Below, one piece after another: positions 8,828 through 16,599 of a DNA stretch of 64,000 nt; the stretch's first letter is position 1; every line of letters starts with the position of its first letter. This DNA is from UBA1479 sp040218445. GTDB lineage: Bacteria; Pseudomonadota; Alphaproteobacteria; Rhodospirillales; Casp-alpha2. The stretch is from contig JAVJRK010000010.1 of the NCBI GenBank assembly GCA_040218445.1, forward strand, positions 372,001 through 436,000, given 5' to 3'. The position numbers and the translations under genes are program-made. The notes below the pieces were generated by a model that made no database searches, was not told the DNA's origin, and worked only from the letters and a program-made list of their open reading frames with translations.

Positions 8828-9043
8828 ATGCGACTTTGGAAGGCGTTCAGCGCCTCAATGATTAACCTGCTGCAGGTCCTCGATAACCTCACAGACGGCA
8901 CGAATGAGCTGTCAATCATGTATCGCGAGGCTTGTATCGCGGCCCGCAAGGAACAGGAAATTGAAGCCAAGAATGATCTCAATAAGCTCATAGGCTCATC
9001 AAACCTCAGCGAAGACGAAATCGCTAAGTTGAGAGCGGTTTAA
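8828..9043 (+). CDS. Small hypothetical island protein
   Basis: A 71-residue frame starting MRLWKAFSASMINLLQVLDNL. A very strong ribosome binding site (GGAGGG, 5-6 bases before the ATG) and an intrinsic terminator directly after the stop make this a convincing expressed unit. The protein is largely helical with a hydrophobic N-terminal part and a charged centre (AARKEQEIEAKNDLNKL). No family recognised. The 8537-8827 stretch upstream should hold its promoter, but I see no clear -35/-10 pair. Confidence 0.65.
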   Translation: MRLWKAFSASMINLLQVLDNLTDGTNELSIMYREACIAARKEQEIEAKNDLNKLIGSSNLSEDEIAKLRAV

Positions 9044-9049
9044 TATCTC

Positions 9050-9078
9050 TTGGGAGCTTCATGGCTCCCAATTTTTTT
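9050..9078 (+). terminator. Intrinsic terminator after the small island gene
   Basis: An 8-bp stem (TTGGGAGC at 9050-9057 with GCTCCCAA at 9064-9071), a 6-base loop and seven Ts (9072-9078), starting seven bases after the stop codon of the 71-residue gene. Confidence 0.88.
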
Positions 9079-9529
9079 ACACATCAAACACAAAAGGACG
9101 GAGCCAACCATAGATAGGACTCAGAATACCAAATTTGAGTCGCTGGCTCACATGTTAGACAAAGCGGCCTCTGCCCTCACAAAAAACACAATGACTCTCA
9201 GTGACTCTTAAAACGGCCCACAGAGCCAGATACCTGAAACAGACATCGCTAAGGGGCTTTGCCCCTCGCGCCTACAAGAGCTTTCCATGCCATCCTACCA
9301 ACTCAACCGTTGTCGCCATGCTCGCCCTTACAGGGCTGCGCGTGGCTCTTTGGGCCCATATAACTCAGCCTGAGTCCACGAGAAGGCTCTTTCCGTTGCT
9401 ACCCCCATCCTCGCCGGAAGGCAGAAGGCCAAACGTAGTTTGACCTTCTGTGGCCATTAGGGATTTAAATTCGGTATCAGCAGCCCATTCACGTCAACAT
9501 AATCAAACGATGGCAACCCCGCATTAGGG
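9079..9529. other. Non-coding stretch of the island
   Basis: I see no supported gene; the open frames lack ribosome binding sites and coding character. A near-perfect inverted repeat lies at 9423-9449 (12-bp arms with one mismatch around GTA), plus smaller GC hairpins near 9252-9264 and 9325-9335. Possibly a decayed gene. Confidence 0.4.
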
Positions 9530-10339
9530 CTAGTTGCTGTTGAGATAGCGTAAATTAGAGATTGGCTCAAAAAGATCAGCAGATTTTGCTGCTGCGGCTC
9601 CTGGAAACCCGAATGTCAGAATGGTTAGTCCAGTGTTTTCGTCATTAATATAGTAACTGTAGGTATCGTAACCGTTCGCCTCATAAACTGTGACAATCTT
9701 GATTTGTTCAAATTCGACTCGAATCATACCCGTAAAGAAATGGCCCCATTTCTCATCAGCCAGAGTGAAATAATTTGTAAAATTTCCAGCTTCGACATGC
9801 GATTTTTCAATGTCTCTAACTGCCTTATCAAGCAGTCCAGTTTTATCGCATTTCTCAAGGGTTTTTGAATCCGTCACCTCAAATGGTGACGGGCAAACAA
9901 AGTACACCCTGATATCAACATGCTTTTCAGAAAATATGATATTGGGCACGTTCCATTTTTCATGCTGTTTGAACTTCGTAGGCCTGTCTTGGAAATAATT
10001 TTTTAATTTGAAAAAAAATTGGAAGTCGAATTTCCGCAGTCCCCGATATTCTGCCAACTCTGGGTACATAACAAAAAACACTTCTGGAACCGTATTGAAG
10101 TGAAACCCATCCGCAACAGAAAGAATGTCGACAATCTTTTTTTTGCTATCCTCTTGTACGGAAAATTTGTTTTTCTCTATGTCATCACTTGGCTTGAACT
10201 GCATAATCGGAAGATGATGCTCTGGCTGAGAGGCGAATGGCCCCAGGGCGGTCCGAACGCCCACGTCGAGTACCGCCTTCCCAACCAAGCACCCGGATAG
10301 AAAAAAAGAAAACAACGCAACGAGTGCCAGCCTTGTCAT
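9530..10339 (-). CDS. Putative lipoprotein of unknown function
   Basis: A 269-residue protein with an N-terminal signal (MTRLALVALFSFFLSGC) whose LSGC is a clear lipobox, so the mature protein should begin at Cys17 and be membrane-anchored. The rest is soluble, rich in aromatic and charged residues, with no motif I recognise. A FTNYFTLADEKWGHFFTG stretch lies in the middle. It is the last gene before the right arm sites of the island and is convergent with nothing. Codon usage is AT-richer than the chromosome. Cargo function unknown. Confidence 0.7.
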   Translation of the reverse strand: MTRLALVALFSFFLSGCLVGKAVLDVGVRTALGPFASQPEHHLPIMQFKPSDDIEKNKFSVQEDSKKKIVDILSVADGFHFNTVPEVFFVMYPELAEYRGLRKFDFQFFFKLKNYFQDRPTKFKQHEKWNVPNIIFSEKHVDIRVYFVCPSPFEVTDSKTLEKCDKTGLLDKAVRDIEKSHVEAGNFTNYFTLADEKWGHFFTGMIRVEFEQIKIVTVYEANGYDTYSYYINDENTGLTILTFGFPGAAAAKSADLFEPISNLRYLNSN

Positions 10340-10586
10340 TAATAGCTCCCCCCAAAAGTGAAAAATGACGAAACGTTATTTTCTTAAACACAATGGGCCT
10401 GAGAATAAAACTTCAGAACTTCGCTGGCCACCCAGGACTCTTAGACTGGAAACCTACAGACCGTTGTTGTTGTCAACTAGGGTAGCGTTCAACGATCCCT
10501 ATCAAAAGCAAGCTTCTAGCGCTCCCCCGCAATCGTCCACTTGGGGGCGAAACGCTTGAGACTCATGCAGGCCCAAATCTTGCTGC

Positions 10587-10606
10587 GTGATTGCTATGTG
10601 ATTGCT
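10587..10606. promoter_or_regulatory. Integrase arm-type repeats, right end
   Basis: Two direct copies of GTGATTGCT (10587-10595 and 10598-10606), 11 bases apart, lie about 50 bases inside the intact tRNA end. They match the copies at 5556-5594 on the other end of the island. Confidence 0.6.
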
Positions 10607-10653
10607 AGGCAGTTATACGCCTAGTCAAATTATCTATAACTTATTGAAAATAA

Positions 10654-10730
<77 letters not shown>

Positions 10731-10918
10731 TCCGGGCGATGCGGGTGCTGCGGCACCCCTTGCATCGGGGCGGACCATACGCCGAACCCTCGCCCGCTGG
10801 CAAGCGTTGCGCGCGGCATGCTTTCACGGCACACTTTTCCCATCAAACGCCCCCACCGAAAACCCGGCGGAAACCCACCGGCACGGTTGGGCGACGCGAT
10901 CATGGGAGGAGACCCGAA

Positions 10919-11899
10919 ATGACCACCAAGTCCATTATTTCCGCCATTGCAGCGGGAATGGCGGCACTTGCCGTCACCACCGCAATTCCCGCCGCCGGCC
11001 AAGCAGCCGATGTAAAAATCACCCCCCTGGGCAGCCATCAAGGGGATTTCTGCCGGTTTGACCGCGCCCTGATCCTGGAAGATCCAGACGGCACGCGCCT
11101 GCTGTACGACCCGGGCCGCACGGTAGCCGGCGCCAAGGATCCGCGCCTGGGCAAGATCGACGCCATTCTGGTCAGCCATATGCACGGCGACCATGCCGGT
11201 GACCGTCACCTGCCCGAGCCCGGTGCCGGCACCTGCGCCAAGCCCCAGGTTGACGTGAAGTCCGTGCCCAACACCAACGCAGTCAACATCGCGCTGGCAA
11301 CCGGGGCCAAGATCGTCACCGGATCGGAAATGCCCAAGTTCTTCGCGGGCAAACTCAAAGCCCTGGGCGGTAATCCGAAAAATTCCGTTCTTGTCCGTTT
11401 TGGCGCTTCCAAGATGGTCGGCGGCGTCAAGATCACGACCGTACCCGCCGCCCATTCCAACGGCATCGCCGGCGCCATGGTCGATGGTGAGTTGGGCAAG
11501 ATGCTGAACGCGTCGGGCCTTACCGCTTATGCCGGGCCTCCGACGGGCTATGTGCTGACCTTCTCAAACGGCCTGGTCGCCTATCTTTCCGGTGACACGG
11601 GCGTGACGGCGGAGCAGAAAACCGTGGTCGGTGATCAGTACAAGGCCAAGCTGGTGGTCATGAACATCGGCGACACCTACACCACCGGCCCCATGGAAGC
11701 CGCCTATGTCATCAACGATCTGATCAAGCCGGCATCGGTCATCGCGTCCCACGCCAACGAGGTCGGAACCGAGGGCGGTAAGGTCGTCGGCAAGAAAACC
11801 ATGACCTTCCAGAAGGCATCGGACGTGCCCGTGCACATTCCGCTGAGCGGCAAAACCCTGTCGTTCGACAGCGGGGGCACGTGCACGGCCGGCTGTTGA
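10919..11899 (+). CDS. Secreted MBL-fold metallo-hydrolase
   Basis: A 326-residue protein with a cleavable signal peptide (hydrophobic residues about 5-29, ending GQAADV). The metallo-beta-lactamase motif H-x-H-x-D-H is present as SHMHGDHAGD, followed by a metal-ligand region AAHSNG, LSGDTG and a late ASHANE. These fit a periplasmic Zn-dependent hydrolase of the UlaG/lactonase-like branch. A late CTAGC tail gives two Cys near the C-terminus. The ATG at 10919 is chosen for the GGGAGGAG ribosome binding site nine bases upstream. Substrate unknown. Confidence 0.85.
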   Translation: MTTKSIISAIAAGMAALAVTTAIPAAGQAADVKITPLGSHQGDFCRFDRALILEDPDGTRLLYDPGRTVAGAKDPRLGKIDAILVSHMHGDHAGDRHLPEPGAGTCAKPQVDVKSVPNTNAVNIALATGAKIVTGSEMPKFFAGKLKALGGNPKNSVLVRFGASKMVGGVKITTVPAAHSNGIAGAMVDGELGKMLNASGLTAYAGPPTGYVLTFSNGLVAYLSGDTGVTAEQKTVVGDQYKAKLVVMNIGDTYTTGPMEAAYVINDLIKPASVIASHANEVGTEGGKVVGKKTMTFQKASDVPVHIPLSGKTLSFDSGGTCTAGC

Positions 11900-11910
11900 G
11901 TACTTAACGG

Positions 11911-12921
11911 CTAGTTCCTGTCGGACAGCACCCGGGCCGCTTTTCCGTCCGCACCGGATGGCAAGGGGGTCCGGGCGTTTTCGATCCAGGTTAGGATATC
12001 CCGCCACACGGTTTCGGCGTTCAGGTCCCGCAGCAGCATGTGATACCCCCCCTTGTATAACGCGAAGGTCTGACGGTCCCGGGCATCCTTGGGCAGGCGG
12101 CGCACCATGTCGAAAGTCGGATTACCTGGAATAATCTCGTCTTTCTGGCCGTACAGGATCAGCCCCTTTTCCCGAAACCGCGGCGCCGCGGCAAGAGCCT
12201 GGTCCATCAGGCCAACAAGGCCGTGAATGGTTTCCACCCGCGTGCGTTTGATGACCCGCCAATCCCGGCCCAAGGCACGCAGCATGTCGATGTTGTCGGA
12301 TGGCTGGATGTTGAGCCCCTGAGCCGTCAGGCGGAATGTCGGGATGGTATGCGCCGTCAGCCACAGCGCGCCCTTTTCATACCAGGCCATGGCCGCCCGC
12401 CCCCAAACGGCAGGTGCGGCCAGAATCATTCCCTCCACCACGGGATGTGTTTCGGCCGCACCGGTAGCCGCCGCCATGGCCACGGCCCCGCCCATGCTTT
12501 CGCCCAGCACATAGACCGGCAGGCCCGGGTGGGTCAGGCGGACCAACGCGACGAAGTCGGCGAGGTCACGGACATAACTTTCCGTTCCGGCCCAAAGCCC
12601 CCGGCGCACGCCGTCCCCGAAACCGCGCTGGTCATAGGCGTAACTCAGCACCCCCCGGTCCGCGAGCCAGGTTCCGGGGGCGTCGAAAAATCGGGAGTAA
12701 TCGTTGAACCCGTGCAAGGCCACGATCACGGCCCTGGCCGCACCTTTCGGCTTCCACGACCGCACGGTCATGCGAATGCCGTCGCCGGCGACAAACCAGC
12801 GATCCATGAAATGCGGTTCCGTCACGGAAGACCCCGCCGGATAGGTCGCCGGGACGGCGCAGGCAGCCAGCAAAGGCACGAACAAAAGGGCGGTGAGCCG
12901 TCCCCATGCCCGCCGGCTCAT
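11911..12921 (-). CDS. Lysophospholipase-like alpha/beta hydrolase lipoprotein
   Basis: A 336-residue protein with a lipoprotein signal (lipobox LLAAC at about residues 18-22) followed by a serine-hydrolase fold: the oxyanion-region LHGFNDYS, nucleophile elbow GESMGG, DEII acidic region and GGYHMLLRD containing the catalytic His. This pattern matches the monoacylglycerol lipase/lysophospholipase (Hydrolase_4) family. It should act at the periplasmic face or outer membrane on lysolipids or monoacylglycerols. Its start overlaps the stop of the upstream ABC ATPase gene by 4 bp. Confidence 0.85.
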   Translation of the reverse strand: MSRRAWGRLTALLFVPLLAACAVPATYPAGSSVTEPHFMDRWFVAGDGIRMTVRSWKPKGAARAVIVALHGFNDYSRFFDAPGTWLADRGVLSYAYDQRGFGDGVRRGLWAGTESYVRDLADFVALVRLTHPGLPVYVLGESMGGAVAMAAATGAAETHPVVEGMILAAPAVWGRAAMAWYEKGALWLTAHTIPTFRLTAQGLNIQPSDNIDMLRALGRDWRVIKRTRVETIHGLVGLMDQALAAAPRFREKGLILYGQKDEIIPGNPTFDMVRRLPKDARDRQTFALYKGGYHMLLRDLNAETVWRDILTWIENARTPLPSGADGKAARVLSDRN

Positions 12922-13922
12922 TGCGCGGCGGCTTCCCGGCTGCCGCCCGGAGCCTGATGGCTGGTCAGGCGCAGGAACACTTCTTCCAGGTCCGCTTCCT
13001 TGGTCGTCAGGTTGGTGATGACGTAACCCGCGTTTTGAATGGCAGCGATGATTTCGCCCGAATGCGCACGCGACGGCGGATAGGAAATGGAAATCTGGCG
13101 GTCCGCCAGAAGTTCCGTACGAAACGGCGTCAAAGCCTCGGGTGGCTCCGCGATATCACGGTCGACGGTGATCACCATTTCCTTGGAATCAAGCCGCGCC
13201 AGAAGGGCCGATGTATCGTCGCAGGCGACCAGTTCACCATGATTGATGATGGCGACCTTGTCACAAAGTGACTGGGCTTCTTCCAGATAATGGGTGGTCA
13301 GCAGGATGGTCGTGCCGCGTGCGTTGAGATCCCGCATGGTGACCCATAGCTGACGTCTGAGTTCCACATCCACCCCGGCCGTGGGTTCATCCAGGATCAG
13401 CACCGGCGGTGCATGAACCATGGCCTTGGCGACCAGCAACCGCCGGCGCATCCCGCCCGAAAGCGAACGCGCATAGGCATCGCGCTTATCCGCCAGGCCC
13501 ACGGCGGCAAGGATGTCATCGGAACGGCGGCGGTCGATGGGCACGCCGAACAGGCCGGCCTGGACCTCCAACAATTCGCGCGGCGTGAAAAAAGGATCCA
13601 GGTTCAATTCCTGCGGCACCACACCAAGTGACAGACGGGCGGCCCGCATATCCCGTTCGATATCATGTCCCCAGACCCTGACCTCGCCCGAGGTCTTGAT
13701 CACCAGGCCCGACAAAATGTTGATCAGCGTCGATTTACCCGCCCCATTGGGCCCGAGAAGGGCAAAAAACGATCCCCGCGGCACGGCAAGCGAAAGATCC
13801 TTCAGCGCCGCAACCGTATGGCCTTCGGCCCCCGGAACATTGCCGCCGCGGCCGTAAACCTTGCGCAAATGGCTGATTTCCACCGCATGATCGGGTTGTG
13901 ATGTGGGGTCCGGGACCGTCAT
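12918..13922 (-). CDS. ABC transporter ATP-binding protein (CcmA/DrrA type)
   Basis: A 334-residue ATPase. Walker A GPNGAGKST, the signature LSGGMRRRL, Walker B VLILDEPTAGVD and the H-loop TTHYLEEA are all intact, with an extended C-terminal domain as in NodI/DrrA-like exporters. The start at 13922 (MTVPDPTS) is chosen because GAGGAG lies just upstream; a longer frame to 13991 lacks this. No permease gene is adjacent: the next gene downstream is the coupled lipase and the divergent neighbour is a zinc-finger protein, so the membrane partner must be elsewhere. Confidence 0.9.
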   Translation of the reverse strand: MTVPDPTSQPDHAVEISHLRKVYGRGGNVPGAEGHTVAALKDLSLAVPRGSFFALLGPNGAGKSTLINILSGLVIKTSGEVRVWGHDIERDMRAARLSLGVVPQELNLDPFFTPRELLEVQAGLFGVPIDRRRSDDILAAVGLADKRDAYARSLSGGMRRRLLVAKAMVHAPPVLILDEPTAGVDVELRRQLWVTMRDLNARGTTILLTTHYLEEAQSLCDKVAIINHGELVACDDTSALLARLDSKEMVITVDRDIAEPPEALTPFRTELLADRQISISYPPSRAHSGEIIAAIQNAGYVITNLTTKEADLEEVFLRLTSHQAPGGSREAAAQ

Positions 13923-14091
13923 TGGCTCCTCTTGGGCGTTAGCTGGCGCCCGGCGGGTCGAATTCACGGCACGGAAATGGTGCCGCAGCATATTGATTGT
14001 CGGGCCGCAATCGGTATCATCCGCTCAAGCCTAGGGTCAACGGTCATCGCCGTGCCCGGGCGATCGATCACACCGGATCAAGGGATAGCAC

Positions 14092-14274
14092 ATGGACCCG
14101 GAAGACCCCATCTACGTGGACACCCCGACCGTTGCCTGTGACGGCGGCGGGGGTGCTTTGGGCCACCCCAAGGTGTTCCTTAAATTCGACGAGGCAGCGG
14201 AAATCGTCTGCCCCTATTGTTCGAAGCGCTATTTGCTGAACCCGGACGCTCCGGCCGCCGGTCACGGGCACTAG
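14092..14274 (+). CDS. Zinc-finger protein related to complex I NDUFS6 (zf-CHCC)
   Basis: A 60-residue protein (MDPEDPIYVDTPTVACDGG). One Cys (VACDG), a His in GHPKVFL and the CPYC pair followed by SKRYLL form the C-x-n-H-x-n-C-x2-C zinc site of the zf-CHCC family, which includes the NDUFS6/NUMM subunit of respiratory complex I. Alphaproteobacteria usually carry this as a stand-alone gene. A complex I assembly or accessory role is probable by homology. Confidence 0.85.
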   Translation: MDPEDPIYVDTPTVACDGGGGALGHPKVFLKFDEAAEIVCPYCSKRYLLNPDAPAAGHGH

Positions 14275-14283
14275 GCCCGGCCG

Positions 14284-16350
14284 TCAACCCGCCGACTGCC
14301 GGCGCGACGGCGGTTGGTTCCCGTGCGGCCGTGCCGTCGCGAACCAGAATTTTGCCGTCGTGCCCTTGCCGTGTTCGCTTTCGATCGCGATCTCACCACC
14401 ATTCAGTTCGGTCAGGGCCTTTGCCAGGCTCAACCCCAAGCCCGTGCCTTCGCTGGCGCGCTGGGCCTTTTGGTCAAGTTGAACGAAGGGTTCGAACACT
14501 TGATCCAGGTCCGTTGACGCAATGCCGATCCCCGTATCGACGACCTGGATCATCAAACCATCCTGACCCATGCGCTTGGCGGAGACCGTGACCCGACCGT
14601 TTTCCGGCGTGAACTTCACGGCATTGGTCAGCAAATTCAGCAACACCTGTTTGAAATGGCGAGGATCGACGCAAAGGGCCGGCAGGTCGTCCGATATATC
14701 CTGCGCCAGCGCCACCCCGCCCCGAACGGCGCGTTCCGTGACCATGGCCACGCAGGCACGAACTTCCCGGCCGACGTCGAACTCTTCCGGTGAAACGTGA
14801 ACCACACCGGCTTCGACCTTTGACACATCCAGAATATCGCTGATCAACTGCAACAAGTGTTCGCCGGACCGTTTGATGTCGCGGATGTAATCCTGGATCG
14901 CCGGGTTCGGCAATTGGCCATGAACCCCGGCCAGCAGGGCATCGGAAAACCCGATCACCGAATTCAGCGGCGTGCGCAGTTCGTGGCTCATATTGGCAAG
15001 AAATTCGGTCTTGGCGCGGTTTGCCAGTTCAGCCTGTTCCTTGGCCTCGCGCAGCTGCTTTTCGGCCAGTTTAAGATCGGTGATATCGAAGAAGGTCAGA
15101 GTCACCCCGCCTTCGGGGGTTTTGGTTTCGTTGAGGACGTAATAGCGGCCATCGGCGAACTGGCGGACGATTTCCTCGCCCGTCGGGTTGAAATGACGGT
15201 CCATCCGCCACTTGATGAATTCTTCCTCGCGCCCGATGGCGCTGGGAATATGCCCGCGTGCAATATTTGCTCGAATCACGTCTTCAAATGTGCCGCCGCG
15301 CTCCATGATTTCGCGCATCGCCGGGTTGATCCGAATCGCGCGTTCATTGGCGATAACCAAGCGGTCATCGGCGTCGTAGAGGGTAAAGCCCTCGCGCAGG
15401 GTTTCCACCGCCTCGCGCAGGCGGTTCTCGCTTTCGGCGACACGGCGTTCCGCCAATTTTCGCTCGGTAACGAGCTTTGCCGTTCCCCGGAAACCTTGAA
15501 ACTCCCCATGGTCGTCGAAAACGGGCACCCCGTTCACGGACCAAGAATGAACCTGTCCCTCCGGATCGACGAAATCATATTCGAAGTTCTGAAAAGGCTG
15601 GTGGCTGTCCAGGGTCGCCTTATGGCCGCGCCACAGGTCATCCGCCTGGGGGTCGCCCCCGGCGATTTCCCAGCGGGTTTTGCCGATCATCTTGTTTGGA
15701 TCATAACCTGGAACCATGCGATCGTTGGCAAACACGGCCTTATAGCGGTGGTGTTCGTCCAATTCGAACAGCCAGTCGGATGCCGACTGGGAAAAGTCGC
15801 GGAATCGCTGCTCACTTTCGCGCAGGGCCCGTTCGACTTGATTCCGTTCCGATATGTCCGTGCCGATTGCACCGACCCCGGCAATCCCGTCCAGATCGTA
15901 TATGGGAAATTTGACCGTCAGGTATGTAACCTGCCCATCCGGGGTGTTAAAATGTTCTTCCTGCTCGACCGCTTCGCCGCTTTCGATCACCGCACGATCA
16001 TGGGCGACGAAAGCATCCGCAACGTCCTTGGGGAATAGGTCGTGAGTCGTTTTCCCGATAGGGTCTTCGGGGCTGCCGAACAGACGGGCCGCCTGATTGT
16101 TGATCAGGATATAGCGACCTTCCGTATCCTTGATGTGGATTTTGGTCGGGGAATTAACGGTGATGGCCTGCAACAGCACCTGTGACCGGCGCAGTTCGGC
16201 TTCACGGAACGTCAGATCCGCCCGAAGCTGATTAAGTTCTTCATCTGGCGGCGGCACATGATCGCGCCGCCCGGACCGCCAGGCGGATAACACCAGCACA
16301 CAACCGGCGCCGACAAGCGCCGAGAGGAGCAGGAATGCAATATCTTGCAT
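14284..16350 (-). CDS. Triple-PAS hybrid-free sensor histidine kinase
   Basis: A 688-residue kinase with one N-terminal membrane segment (about residues 4-24). Three PAS units follow: one around residues 50-170 (KIHIKDTEGRYILIN), one about 180-300 (DWLFELDEHHRYKAVF) and a PAS_7-like unit about 310-430 (EGFTLYDADDRLVIAN). Then comes a HisKA domain with the phospho-acceptor His in NMSHELRTPLNS and an HATPase_c domain with N box LLTNAVKF, VDTGIGI and GTGLGLS. No receiver domain and no adjacent response regulator are seen, so it is an orphan kinase here. The large PAS content suggests cytosolic redox, light or metabolite sensing. The 16351-16599 gap is the shared upstream region with polA. Confidence 0.92.
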   Translation of the reverse strand: MQDIAFLLLSALVGAGCVLVLSAWRSGRRDHVPPPDEELNQLRADLTFREAELRRSQVLLQAITVNSPTKIHIKDTEGRYILINNQAARLFGSPEDPIGKTTHDLFPKDVADAFVAHDRAVIESGEAVEQEEHFNTPDGQVTYLTVKFPIYDLDGIAGVGAIGTDISERNQVERALRESEQRFRDFSQSASDWLFELDEHHRYKAVFANDRMVPGYDPNKMIGKTRWEIAGGDPQADDLWRGHKATLDSHQPFQNFEYDFVDPEGQVHSWSVNGVPVFDDHGEFQGFRGTAKLVTERKLAERRVAESENRLREAVETLREGFTLYDADDRLVIANERAIRINPAMREIMERGGTFEDVIRANIARGHIPSAIGREEEFIKWRMDRHFNPTGEEIVRQFADGRYYVLNETKTPEGGVTLTFFDITDLKLAEKQLREAKEQAELANRAKTEFLANMSHELRTPLNSVIGFSDALLAGVHGQLPNPAIQDYIRDIKRSGEHLLQLISDILDVSKVEAGVVHVSPEEFDVGREVRACVAMVTERAVRGGVALAQDISDDLPALCVDPRHFKQVLLNLLTNAVKFTPENGRVTVSAKRMGQDGLMIQVVDTGIGIASTDLDQVFEPFVQLDQKAQRASEGTGLGLSLAKALTELNGGEIAIESEHGKGTTAKFWFATARPHGNQPPSRRQSAG

Positions 16351-16599
16351 TGGCGATGTGTCCCCCGCGATTCACCACCTTCTACCGTCATTCATTATTT
16401 GTCTTATTGGCGCGGTTTCAGCCTTGGAATCCATCGGCTTTCCGGCGACATCACCTTAGCACCGGGGTTCAATGAAAGGCGATTACCCAAAAGTCATAGA
16501 TTGGGACTTCATGCCATGTCATCGGTCGGGCTATAACAGGTGGCGCGTGACCCACGATGAACCATTCCCCCTTTCCACCCCTGTTTCAACGGAGCCGTC

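Larger units (their letters stand above)
5415..10653. mobile_element. 5.24-kb integrative element inserted in tRNA-Arg(CCG)
   Basis: The region between the 48-bp direct repeats (5415-5462 and 10654-10701) is visibly AT-richer than its flanks and contains a tyrosine integrase, repeated integrase arm-type motifs near both ends, two overlapping gene remnants with a replication/transfer-accessory look, an AT-rich gap with inverted repeats, and cargo genes without recognised partners. It has no capsid, relaxase or complete replication gene, so it is probably a decayed or minimal island that could only move with help. The unit length from repeat to repeat is 5,239 bp. Confidence 0.88.

Noticed and set aside
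9201..9443. 80-codon frame in the island gap
   Set aside because: No ribosome binding site, odd composition and several small hairpins inside; more likely non-coding or decayed.
14857..16038. 393-codon frame antisense to the histidine kinase
   Set aside because: No domain, no ribosome binding site, and the kinase on the other strand has complete motifs.
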